Source: Jatrophihabitans cynanchi (lineage in GTDB: Bacteria; Actinomycetota; Actinomycetes; Mycobacteriales; Jatrophihabitantaceae). Taken from it: a DNA stretch of 64,000 bases. The notes beneath the pieces are model-generated. The model was not told where the DNA came from, made no database searches, and saw only the letters and a list, made by a program, of their open reading frames with translations. Both the position numbers and the translations under genes were made by a program. The stretch lies in assembly GCF_027247405.1 (NCBI RefSeq), contig NZ_CP097463.1:2418001-2482000 (forward strand), read 5' to 3'. This document shows, in pieces, positions 1-8,821 of the stretch (positions are counted from its first letter, which is position 1; the number at the start of each line of letters is the position of its first letter).

Positions 1-30
1 CCGGGCGCAGTCCGGCCGCTGAGGCCCCCC

Positions 31-873
31 TCAGCGCGAGGAGTCGATCGGGGCGCTCGCCCGGTCCGGGATCGACTCGCCGGTGACGACGTCGGTGATC
101 CCGAGTGCCCGCACCACCGTGCCGAAGCCACCGGCGAACGGGTTGCCGTAGACCTTGCCGACGCCCTCCTGGTAGAGCTTGGCGACCAAGCCCGCAGTGA
201 TCGTGCCGACGCCGTCGACGGTGGCCTGCGCGAGATCGGTGAGCGCGTCGTGGTCGCCCATCGCGAACTGAACGCCGACGTCTCCGGCGAGGAACGCACC
301 GATGCCGGCCGCCAGCGCGGCGTCCAGCGTCAGCATCGCCGACTCCAGCTCGGCCATCGACATCTCGCACTCGATCGCGTACAGCAGCGCGTCGGCCTCC
401 AGCGCCTCCGAGGCGCCCAGGTTTCCGACCACCGAGGCCATCGCGGCGAGGATCGCGCCCATGAAGGTCAGCAGGCCGGTGGCCATGACCGCGGCGATCG
501 ACACGATGATGAACAGCGAGACGGCGCTGATGATCAGGGCGATGCCGACCGTGCAGGCGAAGACCTGCCCGACCATCAGCTCGCGGATGTAGTCGGCGAC
601 CTTCGCGCTGTACGCCTCCTGGTCGGGTCCCTCCCAGCCGGTCGCGGCGACGGAGTTGTTCACGCCTTCGGCCGCGGTGACGGCATCGCCCAGATGCTGG
701 GCCACCTGCAACCAGGCCATCCCTGCCTCGTACTGCGCACCGGGGTCGGACTGCAGCTTGTAGAACTCCCCGGCCAGCGCCCAGGCGTCCGGGATGACAC
801 AGGCCGCGGTCGTGGTGCCGATCAGCGCGAACTCGGCCAGGTACTTGCCGGCGTCCAGCGGGCTGCCGCTCAT
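31..873 (-). CDS. WXG100-like membrane protein, putative type VII secretion-associated
   Basis: Protein of 280 residues. The N-terminal 100 residues are helical and carry a Trp-x-Gly motif (WEG, residues 80-82) followed by a Tyr a few residues on, as in WXG100/ESX proteins. A strongly hydrophobic stretch at about residues 100-150 looks like one or two membrane helices, and an Ala-rich helical C-terminus follows. Its ATG overlaps the TGA of the preceding 100-aa gene (TGATG), so the two are translationally coupled. ESX substrates or chaperone-like partners often occur as such small adjacent pairs. No ESX ATPase or channel gene lies in the window, so the assignment rests on motif and pairing only. 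The next gene upstream on the chromosome lies outside the window. Confidence 0.6.
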   Translation of the reverse strand: MSGSPLDAGKYLAEFALIGTTTAACVIPDAWALAGEFYKLQSDPGAQYEAGMAWLQVAQHLGDAVTAAEGVNNSVAATGWEGPDQEAYSAKVADYIRELMVGQVFACTVGIALIISAVSLFIIVSIAAVMATGLLTFMGAILAAMASVVGNLGASEALEADALLYAIECEMSMAELESAMLTLDAALAAGIGAFLAGDVGVQFAMGDHDALTDLAQATVDGVGTITAGLVAKLYQEGVGKVYGNPFAGGFGTVVRALGITDVVTGESIPDRASAPIDSSR

Positions 874-1175
874 CAGCCGCCCCCACCCGGCTTGATCGTG
901 CTCTTGTGCTCGGCGGCGTCCCAGTCCGCCGCTGTCTTGTTGAGCCGGGCGGCGAACTCCCCGGCGTTCTGCGCCTTGCGGTCCAGGTCGCGATTCTCGA
1001 AGTTCCACGCCTCGACATAGACGATCGCGAGCGGGATGTGCACGTTGGTGAAGTTCGAGTACTCGATCGAGCGGGCCTGCCCGAGGGCGCTCGTCGCCTT
1101 CGCCAGGTGCGCGGCGACCTCGGTCTCGAACCGGCCCGCGACCGCCCGCAGCGCGTCGGTGTCCACTGTCGCCAA
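873..1175 (-). CDS. small EspC/WXG-like helical protein
   Basis: A 100-residue protein beginning ...TVDTDALRAVAGRFETEV, resembling the start of EspC-like (ESX secretion-associated) proteins: a short acidic start, then a long amphipathic helix, a turn, and a second helix. TTG at 1175 is chosen because AAGGGAG lies 8 bases upstream; GTG at 1166 is the alternative. The C-terminus carries WDAAE and ends in a Gly run. It is coupled to the downstream 280-aa protein by a TGATG overlap. The most likely role is heterodimer partner or secreted substrate of a type VII system; this is inference from size, fold and pairing. Confidence 0.55.
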   Translation of the reverse strand: MATVDTDALRAVAGRFETEVAAHLAKATSALGQARSIEYSNFTNVHIPLAIVYVEAWNFENRDLDRKAQNAGEFAARLNKTAADWDAAEHKSTIKPGGGG

Positions 1176-1242
1176 CGCGACGGCTCCCTTCCTGCACGGC
1201 CGGGCCAGCAGCCACCCTGCGTGCCCCTGCGAGAATCCCCGC

Positions 1243-1845
1243 GTGATCGATCTGCTCACTATGCCCCACGTACGCGTCGGCCTAACGGTCGAATCCGCCC
1301 GCAGCGCCGCGCCCTCGTTCGAGCTCACCGACGAGGACGACCGGCTCCTGGCATGCGCGGCGGTGCGTCCGCTCTCGGCATGGAAGCGGCTGCGCAGGTC
1401 GCTGTCGACCCGCGCGCGGTTCGGTTTCGTCATCGACCTGCGCGACCCGCACGACGGACTGGTCCTCACCATCACCAAGGCGCGCGACAGCATCCTGCGC
1501 GGCCCACTACGGGTGAGTGCGGCTCTGGCCGACGGCACGCCCGTCGGCACCGCGCGGCAGCGCGCGCCGTTCGCGCACCTGCGGCTGTGTGACGCGGCCG
1601 GGGCGGTGCTGGCCGAGGCCACCCGGACGCTGCCGAGCGGGTTCGACCTGGCCCGCCCGGACGGCGCGGTCGTCGCGACCGTCGACGTCCGCACCGTGGG
1701 CGTGCGTCAGGCGCTCGCCGGCGGCGCCTACCTGCGCGGCTACTCGCTGCGCTTCGGTGCGGGCACACCCGTCTCGGTGCGGGCGCTGACGCTCGGCGCC
1801 GTCCTGTGCCGCGACGTGCAGCTGCGCCCGTCAGGTGCCCGCTAG
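1243..1845 (+). CDS. hypothetical protein, about 200 aa
   Basis: I do not recognise this family with certainty. The product is a 200-residue protein with alternating hydrophobic and charged residues typical of a beta-rich cytoplasmic fold, no signal peptide and no membrane helix. Hydrophobic strands alternate with Gly/Asp turns, which would fit a single beta barrel of LURP/tubby type, but that is only an impression. GTG at 1243 has GAGAAT six bases upstream, which could be the -10 of a leaderless transcript; ATG at 1261 is the alternative. It diverges from the type VII-like pair and its last 15 bases overlap the convergent methyltransferase. Confidence 0.5.
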   Translation: MIDLLTMPHVRVGLTVESARSAAPSFELTDEDDRLLACAAVRPLSAWKRLRRSLSTRARFGFVIDLRDPHDGLVLTITKARDSILRGPLRVSAALADGTPVGTARQRAPFAHLRLCDAAGAVLAEATRTLPSGFDLARPDGAVVATVDVRTVGVRQALAGGAYLRGYSLRFGAGTPVSVRALTLGAVLCRDVQLRPSGAR

Positions 1846-2688
1846 CGTCCGGACGTCCACCCGATCGGGGCCGAGCCGCGCGCGCATCACCGTGACCGCC
1901 TCGGGGTTGCTGTCGACCAGCACGAAGCGCCGGTCCAGCGAGCGGGCCACCGCGCCGAGGGTGCCGCTGCCGGCGAAGCAGTCGAGCACCCAGTCGCCGG
2001 GGCGGCTGCTCGCCTGCACGATCCGGCGCAGCACTCCCTCGGGTTTCTGGGTGGGGTAGCCGGTCTTCTCCCGCCCGGTCGGCGAGACGATGGTGTGCCA
2101 CCAGACGTCGGTCGGCAGCTTGCCCCGTGCGGCCTTGTCCGGGCCGACCAGTCCGGGCGCCATGTACGGCTCGCGGTCGACCGCCTCGGCGTCGAACACG
2201 TAGTTCGCCGGGTCCTTCACGTACACCAGGATGTTGTCGTGCTTGGCCGGCCAGCGCCGCTTGGTGCGCGCCCCGAAGTCGTACGCCCAGATGATCTCGT
2301 TCAGGAAGCAGTCCCGGCCGAACAACGCGTCCAGCAGCACCTTGGCGTAGTGCACCTCCCGGTAGTCCAGGTGCAGGTAGAGCGTGCCGTCGTCGGCCAG
2401 CAGCCGCCAGAGCTGTTCGAGCCGCGGTTCGAGGTAGGCCCAGTAGTCGCCGAAGACGTCGTCGTAGGCAGTCACCCGGCCCAGCACGTTCTCGTAGGTC
2501 TGGCCGCGAAAGCCCACCCGGTTGCCGCCGGCGGAGCGGACCGTGCGCATCGACCTGCGCACCTGGGCCCGGCCGGTGTTGAACGGCGGGTCGAGGTAGA
2601 TCAGCCCGAAGGCGCGGTCGGGCAGCAGCGGCAGCACCGCAGCGTTGTCGGCTGCGTAGATCAGGTCCGGCCCGCCGTCGAGCTCCAC
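1831..2688 (-). CDS. DNA methyltransferase, N4-cytosine/N6-adenine type
   Basis: A 285-residue SAM-dependent DNA amino-methylase (N-4/N-6 methylase family). The catalytic motif IV LDPPFNTGR lies near residue 30 and the SAM-binding motif I DCFAGSGTLG near residue 245; this order (IV first, target-recognition region between, I last) is the beta-class arrangement. GTG at 2688 follows stop codons in the frame just upstream and gives an N-terminus (PDLIYAADN) that fits the family. No restriction endonuclease gene is adjacent, so it looks like an orphan methyltransferase with a possible role in epigenetic marking. Its 3' end overlaps the convergent gene by 15 bases. Confidence 0.85.
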   Translation of the reverse strand: MELDGGPDLIYAADNAAVLPLLPDRAFGLIYLDPPFNTGRAQVRRSMRTVRSAGGNRVGFRGQTYENVLGRVTAYDDVFGDYWAYLEPRLEQLWRLLADDGTLYLHLDYREVHYAKVLLDALFGRDCFLNEIIWAYDFGARTKRRWPAKHDNILVYVKDPANYVFDAEAVDREPYMAPGLVGPDKAARGKLPTDVWWHTIVSPTGREKTGYPTQKPEGVLRRIVQASSRPGDWVLDCFAGSGTLGAVARSLDRRFVLVDSNPEAVTVMRARLGPDRVDVRTLAGT

Positions 2689-2732
2689 GGGCGGTGACGC
2701 TACCGCGCCACGGGCCGGCGGACGGGCGGGCG

Positions 2733-3311
2733 TCAGTTCATCGCCGGGTCCTGCGGGTAGGTCGACAGCAGGTTCAGCGGCGCGGGTTGGCGGCGCAGGA
2801 CGCCGGACCAGAGCCGGCGGGGGTCGGCACTGAACAGGTCCTCCGCGGCGCCCGGGACCACCCACCAGGCGCCCTCGCCGATCTCGCCGTCCAGCTGCCC
2901 GGGCGACCAGCCGGCGTGCCCGGCGAACACGCGCAGCGCCGTGGTGCCCCGGGTGATCACCGAGACGTCCCCGTCCAGGTCGACCGTGCACACCCCGTCC
3001 ACCACCTGTCGCACTCCCGGCACCTCGCCGGCGACCCGGCCTAGGCACAGCGCACCGTCCGGCTGCACCGGCCCGCCACCGAACACGACCGAAGGCCCGC
3101 ACACCACGTCGTGCCAGTCGGGCAGCACCTGACCGACCGGTGTACGGCTGGGCCGGTTGACGATCACCCCGACGCTGCCGCCGCTGTCGTGCTCGAGCAG
3201 GTAGACGACGGCGCGGTGAAAGTGTGGATCGACCAGCAACGGGGTGGCCACGAGCAGCCTCCCGCCGGCCGGCACGAGCGTGTTCAGCGATCCCCAGTCC
3301 GCACTCGTCAC
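2733..3311 (-). CDS. YqgE/AlgH family protein (UPF0301)
   Basis: About 192 residues with the family's typical opening (GGRLLVATPLLVDPHFHRAVVYLLEHD), the GVIVNRP motif and the GGP(V) segment. YqgE proteins have a known fold but no settled biochemical role. GTG at 3311 is preceded at six bases by CAAGAT, a plausible leaderless -10; GTG at 3341 would add ten residues but leave only 16 bp to the divergent MFS gene. The divergent YqgE-MFS pair matches M. tuberculosis Rv0038 and Rv0037c, so the pairing is conserved. Confidence 0.85.
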   Translation of the reverse strand: MTSADWGSLNTLVPAGGRLLVATPLLVDPHFHRAVVYLLEHDSGGSVGVIVNRPSRTPVGQVLPDWHDVVCGPSVVFGGGPVQPDGALCLGRVAGEVPGVRQVVDGVCTVDLDGDVSVITRGTTALRVFAGHAGWSPGQLDGEIGEGAWWVVPGAAEDLFSADPRRLWSGVLRRQPAPLNLLSTYPQDPAMN

Positions 3312-3357
3312 CTGCCCATCTTGGCGCGCGTCCGGTCGCACTCACTAGCGTCAGGCC

Positions 3358-4662
3358 GTGCGAGCTCGCGGACACCTCACCACGATCCTGGCGGCGCCGG
3401 GATTCCGGCGGCTGTTCGCGGTGCGCCTGGCCGGCCAGTTCGGCGACGGGGTGTTCCAGGTGAGCCTGGCCGGCGCGGTGCTGTTCAGCCCCGACCGGCA
3501 GGTGCACGCGTCCGACGTCGCGGCCGGCTTCACCGTGCTGCTGCTGCCCTACTCGCTGGTCGGCCCGTTCGCCGGCGTCCTGCTGGACCGCTGGTGGCGC
3601 CAACGGGTGCTCGTCTTCTCGAACGTGTGCCGGGCGCTCGTCGTGCTGCTGGTCGCCGCGGAGATCGCCGCGCGGTGGAGCGGCGTGCTGTTCTACGCCA
3701 CCGCGTTGGTGGTGATCTCGTTGAGCCGGTTCTTCCTGTCCGCCCTGTCCGCAGCGCTGCCGCACGTGGTCGTCGAGGACGACCTGGTGACGGCGAACTC
3801 GCTGTCCGGGACCGTCGGCTCGATCGCGACCACCCTCGGCGGGGCCAGTGCCCTTGCCGTACGCGCGGCCGCGGGCAGCTCGGCCGGCGCGTACGCGGTG
3901 ATCGCCACCGTCGCGCTGGCCCCGTACCTCGGCTCGGCGGCTCTGGCCCGCCGGTTCGAGCGCGACCGGCTCGGCCCGGACGAGGTCGAGCGGGGGAACC
4001 GCGAGACGGTGGCCGCGATCGCGCGAGGGCTGCTGGACGGGGCGCGCCATGTCCGGGCCCGGCGGCCCGCGCTCTACGCACTGTCGGCCATCGCCGTGCA
4101 CCGGCTGTGCTTCGGGCTCTGGACGGTGACCACGCTGCTGCTGTACCGCAACTACTTCGCCGCGTCCGGACCGGTGCGCACCGGGCTGGCCGGGCTGACC
4201 CAGGTGGTGGTGGCCGTCGCGATCGGCGGCGGTCTGGCGGCACTCAGCACGCCCGGCGCGGCCCGGCGGCTGGGCTACGCCACCTGGCCGGCGCTGCTGC
4301 TCGCCGGCAGCGGCGTCGTGCTGCCGGCCTTCGGCCTGCCGTACCGAATCACCCTCGCCCTCGCCGGGGCGCTGCTGCTCGGATTCGCCTCGCAGGGCAT
4401 CAAGATCTGCGTGGACACGATCGTGCAGGTGAGCGTCGACGACGAGTTCCGCGGCCGGGTGTTCGCGCTCTACGACACGCTGTTCAACCTCGCCCTGGTA
4501 CTCGCCGCGGCCCTCACCGCGCTGGCGCTGCCGGAGACCGGACGAACCCCGGTGACGCTGGTCCTGCTCAGTGCCGGCTACCTGCTCACCGCCGCCGGTT
4601 ACCTCGCGCTGGCCCGGACGGTGACCGGCTCGGTCACCGCTGTTGCGCGTACCAGTCGGTGA
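3358..4662 (+). CDS. MFS transporter (Rv0037c-like)
   Basis: A 434-residue major facilitator with about twelve hydrophobic segments and the cytoplasmic loop motif between helices 2 and 3 (GVLLDRWWRQRVLVFSN). A central hydrophilic loop at about residues 195-225 separates the two halves. Helices are Ala/Leu/Val-rich with no obvious substrate signature, so the substrate is unknown. GTG at 3358 lies six bases after TAGCGT (3346-3351), the spacing of a leaderless promoter. The 3' end overlaps the convergent CCA-adding enzyme gene by 29 bases. The family is usually annotated as a drug or metabolite efflux carrier; the direction of transport cannot be told from sequence. Confidence 0.88.
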   Translation: MRARGHLTTILAAPGFRRLFAVRLAGQFGDGVFQVSLAGAVLFSPDRQVHASDVAAGFTVLLLPYSLVGPFAGVLLDRWWRQRVLVFSNVCRALVVLLVAAEIAARWSGVLFYATALVVISLSRFFLSALSAALPHVVVEDDLVTANSLSGTVGSIATTLGGASALAVRAAAGSSAGAYAVIATVALAPYLGSAALARRFERDRLGPDEVERGNRETVAAIARGLLDGARHVRARRPALYALSAIAVHRLCFGLWTVTTLLLYRNYFAASGPVRTGLAGLTQVVVAVAIGGGLAALSTPGAARRLGYATWPALLLAGSGVVLPAFGLPYRITLALAGALLLGFASQGIKICVDTIVQVSVDDEFRGRVFALYDTLFNLALVLAAALTALALPETGRTPVTLVLLSAGYLLTAAGYLALARTVTGSVTAVARTSR

Positions 4663-6034
4663 GCTCTCGCACCGCACGCTCGTGGCCCAGCGGGCCGTGT
4701 TCCATACGCAGCGCGAGCAGGTACTGGTAGGCCTTGCCGACAAGCGGTCCCGGCGGCAGCCCGAGCAGCTGCATGATCTCGTTGCCGTCCAGGTCCGGCC
4801 GGATCGCGTCCAGCTGCTCCTGGCGCTGCAACTGCTCGATGCGCTGCTCGAGCGTGTCGTATGCCGCCGACAGCGCCGCCGCCTTGCGCTTGTTGCGAGT
4901 GGTGCAGTCGGACCGGACGAGTTTGTGCAGCCGTGACAGCAGTGGCCCGGCGTCCACGACGTAACGGCGCACGGCCGAGTCGGTCCACTCCCCGGTGCGG
5001 TAGCCGTAGAAGCGCAGATGCAGGAACACCAACTGGCCGACGTCCTCGATCAGCGTCTTGCTGCACCGCAGTTCGCGCAGCCTCTTGCGGGCCATCCGGG
5101 CGCCCACCACCTCGTGGTGGTGAAAGCTCACCCGCCCGCCCGGCCCGAACTCGCGGGTGGCGGGCTTGCCGATGTCATGCAAGAGCGCGGCCCAGCGCAG
5201 CGTCAGGTCACCGTCGGGCGAGTCGTCCAGGTCGATCGCCTGGTCCAGCACCTGCAAGGTGTGCGCGTACACGTCCTTGTGCTGGCCGTGCTCGTCGGCC
5301 GCCATCTGCAGCGCGGGCAGTTCCGGCAGCACGATGTCGGCAAGGCCGGCCTCCACCAGCACCTCCAGCCCCGCTCGCGGGCAGGCACCGAGCAGCAGCT
5401 TGTTCAGCTCCGCCTGCACCCGCTCGGGCGTGATCCGACCGAGCTGCCCGGCCATCGACGTCATCGACTCGCGCACCTCCGGCGCGAGTTGGACCTGCAG
5501 GGTCGCCGCGAACCGGGCCGCTCGGAGCATCCGCAGCGGGTCGTCGGCAAAGGACTCAGCGGGCAGCGCCGGGGTCCGCAGCACGCCGCGCGCCAGGTCG
5601 GCCAGGCCGCCGTAAGGATCGGTGAAGGTGGCCTCACCGGTGACCGAGAGCGCCATCGCGTTCATGGTGAAGTCCCGGCGGCGCAGGTCCTCGGCCAAGG
5701 ACGTGCCGAACTCGACCGCCGGGTTCCGGCTGACCCGGTCGTAGCGGTCGGCCCGGAAGGTGGTGATCTCGCACATCCGGCCCTCGACACGCGCGCCGAC
5801 CGTGCCGAACTCGATGCCCGTGGTCCAGGTCGCCTGCGCCAGCGGCTCGACCAGCGCCAGGATCTGCTCGGGCCGGGCGTCCGTCGTGAAGTCCAGGTCG
5901 GCGTCCGGCCGACCCATCAGCGCATCGCGCACCGTGCCGCCCACCAGGTGCAGCTCGTGCCCCGCGGCCGCGAAGGCCGTCCCCAGCCGAGCGGCGGCCG
6001 CCGGCACCGGGATCAGGTCTGCGGGCAGGCTCAC
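4634..6034 (-). CDS. pcnA: CCA tRNA nucleotidyltransferase
   Basis: A 466-residue class II CCA-adding enzyme that builds or repairs the 3'-CCA end of tRNAs, needed here because tRNA-Ile and tRNA-Ala in this window do not encode CCA. The head domain has [13 protein letters not shown] (about residue 30) and the catalytic LDFTTDA (about 46-52). The RNA-binding domain carries [15 protein letters not shown], and an HD phosphohydrolase-like domain with LLHDIGKP lies at about residues 285-340. GTG at 6034 is the first sensible start. Position next to the Nudix-DUF6049-MurJ run matches actinobacterial synteny (Rv3907c). It diverges from the Nudix gene. Confidence 0.93.
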   Translation of the reverse strand: MSLPADLIPVPAAAARLGTAFAAAGHELHLVGGTVRDALMGRPDADLDFTTDARPEQILALVEPLAQATWTTGIEFGTVGARVEGRMCEITTFRADRYDRVSRNPAVEFGTSLAEDLRRRDFTMNAMALSVTGEATFTDPYGGLADLARGVLRTPALPAESFADDPLRMLRAARFAATLQVQLAPEVRESMTSMAGQLGRITPERVQAELNKLLLGACPRAGLEVLVEAGLADIVLPELPALQMAADEHGQHKDVYAHTLQVLDQAIDLDDSPDGDLTLRWAALLHDIGKPATREFGPGGRVSFHHHEVVGARMARKRLRELRCSKTLIEDVGQLVFLHLRFYGYRTGEWTDSAVRRYVVDAGPLLSRLHKLVRSDCTTRNKRKAAALSAAYDTLEQRIEQLQRQEQLDAIRPDLDGNEIMQLLGLPPGPLVGKAYQYLLALRMEHGPLGHERAVRELTDWYAQQR

Positions 6035-6126
6035 GGCGTGTGCCCGCAGACGGGGCGGGCGCAGCGGGCGGCGTGGGGAGCGGTCACGGGCCGCCAGCGT
6101 ACCGACCTGCGGATACCATCGGGGCC

Positions 6127-6630
6127 ATGTCGCGGGGCTCGGACGGCCGTTCCGCGCGCAAGGCGCGGCAGCCGCGCCGGCGCCGGGCCCGTTGGCTGCG
6201 CCAGGTGAACGAGTTCAGTGCGGGCGGCCTGGTGGTCGACCTCGCCGGCGACGTCCCGCTCGGGGCGCTGATCGGGCGCACCGACCGGCACGGCCGGCTG
6301 CTGTGGTCGCTGCCCAAGGGGCACATCGAGCAGGGCGAGACCGCCGAGCAGGCCGCCGTGCGCGAAGTGGCCGAGGAGACCGGTATCAGCGGTGTGATCA
6401 TGGGCGAGCTCGGCACCATCGACTTCTGGTTCGTGGCCGAGGGCCGGCGGATCCACAAGACCGTCCAGCATTACCTGATGCGTGCGACCGGCGGTGAGCT
6501 GTCCGACGCCGACATCGAGGTGGCCGAGGTCGCCTGGGTGCCGTTGCCGGAGATCCCCGGACGGCTCGCCTACCCGGACGAACGGGGCCTGGTCGACACC
6601 GCCGGCCGCCTGCTGGCCGACCCGGCATGA
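6127..6630 (+). CDS. Nudix hydrolase (Rv3908/MutT4-like)
   Basis: A 167-residue Nudix enzyme. The full Nudix box (G-x5-E-x7-REVAEETGI) starts at GHIEQGE, about residue 65, with the REVxEE metal ligands intact. The N-terminus is very basic ([15 protein letters not shown]). Nudix enzymes hydrolyse nucleoside diphosphates linked to another moiety; the substrate cannot be read here. ATG at 6127 follows TACCAT (6114-6119) by seven bases with no Shine-Dalgarno, suggesting a leaderless mRNA. It heads a rightward run with DUF6049 and murJ, as in mycobacteria. Confidence 0.9.
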   Translation: MSRGSDGRSARKARQPRRRRARWLRQVNEFSAGGLVVDLAGDVPLGALIGRTDRHGRLLWSLPKGHIEQGETAEQAAVREVAEETGISGVIMGELGTIDFWFVAEGRRIHKTVQHYLMRATGGELSDADIEVAEVAWVPLPEIPGRLAYPDERGLVDTAGRLLADPA

Positions 6631-6652
6631 CAGCACCCCGCATGAGACCCGC

Positions 6653-8821
6653 ATGAGCGGTCGGCACCGCACCAGGGCCGTGCTGGCCGTGGCGGCGGCG
6701 CTGCTCTGCGGCACACCGCTCACCCGTCTACAGGCCGCGGCACGCGCGGACGTTCCGGCGAACGACACGGTCCAGGTCAGCGTGCTCGATGTGAATCCGA
6801 CCACCCCGGCGGCCGGCCCGACGCCCCAGCCGCTGGTCGTGACGCTCAAGCTCACCAACACCACCGACCGGGCCCTCCCCGACCTGACCGTCGTCGGGAC
6901 CCGCGGCAACCCGATCAGCAACCAGCACTCGCTCGATGCGGCCATCTCGAGCGTGCAGCCGCCCGACGAGTCGCTGGCCGGCCGCTTCGCGGCCACCACC
7001 CCGGTCAAGGCGTCGCTTGGCCCACTGGCCAGCCGAACCGTGAGCTACGCCAGCACCACCAGCATGGCGGGCGTGCAGGCGGGCCTGTGCATCTGCCAGA
7101 CCCGCATCTACCCGCTGTACTTCGCCGTACACCAGACCGGCACGGACGGCGCGGACAGCGTGCTCGGCAGCACCCAGACCTTCATCCCGGCCTTCGCGCC
7201 GGACCAGCGCGTCGCACCGACCGAGGTCAGCTGGGTCTGGCCGATCCTGGAGCCGCCGCACCGCTCGCTGTCCGACGACGTGTTCGCCGACGACCGGCTG
7301 GCCGGATCGATCGCGCCCGGCGGCAGGCTGGACCGGCTGCTGCAGGTGGTGCAGAACGTCGGCAACAGCGTCCCGCTCACCCTGCTCGTCGACCCCAACC
7401 TGCTCGACGAGCTGGCGATCATGGCGGCCGGGCCGTACCGAGTGGCCGCCGCGGGCGCGGGCAGCGACGCCGGCAGCAAGACGGTCCCCGGCACCGGCAC
7501 CGCGGCTGCCAAGGCGTGGCTGGCTCGCTTCAGCACCGCGTTGGCCGCTGCCCCGAACCTGCAACTCAGCTTCACCCCGTACGCCGACCCGGACGTGGAC
7601 TCACTGGCCCGCAACGGCCTGGACTGGGCCACGCAACTGCCTCCCGACGCGCAGGCGCGGGTGAGCGCACTGCTCGGCGGCCGCAGCGCGTCCACCGGCC
7701 TGGCCTGGCCGGTGCACAGCACGCTGGGCGCGGCCGCGCTCACGGCACTGGTGCGCAACGGGACCGACACCGTCATCGTCGACGACCACACCCTTCCCGG
7801 CGGCACCGGCGGCTCGCCCCTGCCGAACGCTCTCGGCCGGCTGCGTAGCAGCGCGGGGCCGGCGACCATGGCGGTCACCTCCTCGACCGTCGAACAGTTC
7901 GTCGCTGCGGTGGTCGGCAACGGCGCAAACGGCACCGCGCTGCTGCCGCAGCTGGTGTCGGAGGTCGCGGTGCGCGCCGTCGAGGACGGCAGCCGTTCGC
8001 ACTACCTGCTGATCACCCCACCGCGCGACGTCGACCCGGATCCGGCCGCGGCGACGCGCGCGATCCGGGAAACCGCCAGCACGGCGTGGTCCCGGGCGCT
8101 GTCCCTGCAGGCGGCGACCCACTCGGTCAGACCGGTCGGGCACGGTCGGCTTGCCGACCAGAGCAACTCCGGTGGGCTGCCGACCAGCACCGTGAACACC
8201 GCCAGGTACGCCGCCACCGCCGTCCCGACCCTCACCGGCCTGATCCCGGACGCCAAGCAGGCAGCCGACTCGTTCGGTTCGGTCGAGGCGGCAGTGCAGC
8301 GCAGCGAGTCCTCGGCCTGGCGCGACAGCCCGCAGCGCAGCGCGCAGATCGCCACCGCGATCCGGTCCCGGCTGAGCAAGCTGCTCGACGGCGTGCACCT
8401 GGTCCGTCCGAGCACCGGCTCGTACACGTTCGGCTCGGCCGACTCCCCGCTGCCGGTGACGATCTCCAACACGCTCGACGTGACCGTCTCGGTCCGGCTC
8501 GCGATCGGTACGGTCGGCGGGGTGCTCGGTTTCTCGGCCGACGATGTCGGTGCGCAGACCATCGCCCCGCACAGCAAGCTACCGCTGCACGTGCCGGCGC
8601 ACATCGACCCGGTCCGCCGGATCAAGGTGAACGTGCAACTGCTGAACGGCGACGGTGACGTGGTCGGCAGCCCGCTGGTGCTGTCGGTGCGAAGTACCGC
8701 GCTGGGCACCATCGGCAAGATCATCACCTTCGGGGCGGCCGCGGTGCTCGCTGCGGCGCTGCTGTTGCGCGGCGCGCGGCGCTTGCGACACCGCCGGAAA
8801 GCGGCCGGACGGGCCCGGTGA
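6653..8821 (+). CDS. DUF6049 family membrane-anchored secreted protein
   Basis: A 722-residue protein with an N-terminal signal peptide (RTRAVLAVAAALLCGTPLT, cleavage near ARA at about residue 35), a large extracytoplasmic region, and one C-terminal transmembrane helix (TIGKIITFGAAAVLAAALLL) followed by basic residues, so it is anchored facing outward. It corresponds to the Rv3909 position between the Nudix gene and murJ; members have no proven function but this linkage points to cell-envelope assembly. ATG at 6653 is used because the nearer upstream ATGs are out of frame. The stop overlaps the murJ GTG. Confidence 0.85.
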   Translation: MSGRHRTRAVLAVAAALLCGTPLTRLQAAARADVPANDTVQVSVLDVNPTTPAAGPTPQPLVVTLKLTNTTDRALPDLTVVGTRGNPISNQHSLDAAISSVQPPDESLAGRFAATTPVKASLGPLASRTVSYASTTSMAGVQAGLCICQTRIYPLYFAVHQTGTDGADSVLGSTQTFIPAFAPDQRVAPTEVSWVWPILEPPHRSLSDDVFADDRLAGSIAPGGRLDRLLQVVQNVGNSVPLTLLVDPNLLDELAIMAAGPYRVAAAGAGSDAGSKTVPGTGTAAAKAWLARFSTALAAAPNLQLSFTPYADPDVDSLARNGLDWATQLPPDAQARVSALLGGRSASTGLAWPVHSTLGAAALTALVRNGTDTVIVDDHTLPGGTGGSPLPNALGRLRSSAGPATMAVTSSTVEQFVAAVVGNGANGTALLPQLVSEVAVRAVEDGSRSHYLLITPPRDVDPDPAAATRAIRETASTAWSRALSLQAATHSVRPVGHGRLADQSNSGGLPTSTVNTARYAATAVPTLTGLIPDAKQAADSFGSVEAAVQRSESSAWRDSPQRSAQIATAIRSRLSKLLDGVHLVRPSTGSYTFGSADSPLPVTISNTLDVTVSVRLAIGTVGGVLGFSADDVGAQTIAPHSKLPLHVPAHIDPVRRIKVNVQLLNGDGDVVGSPLVLSVRSTALGTIGKIITFGAAAVLAAALLLRGARRLRHRRKAAGRAR

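Noticed and set aside
1831-4743. 970-codon minus-strand frame joining the methyltransferase with antisense of YqgE and MFS
   Set aside because: Only the last 285 codons match a protein family; the rest lies opposite real genes and is compositionally biased.
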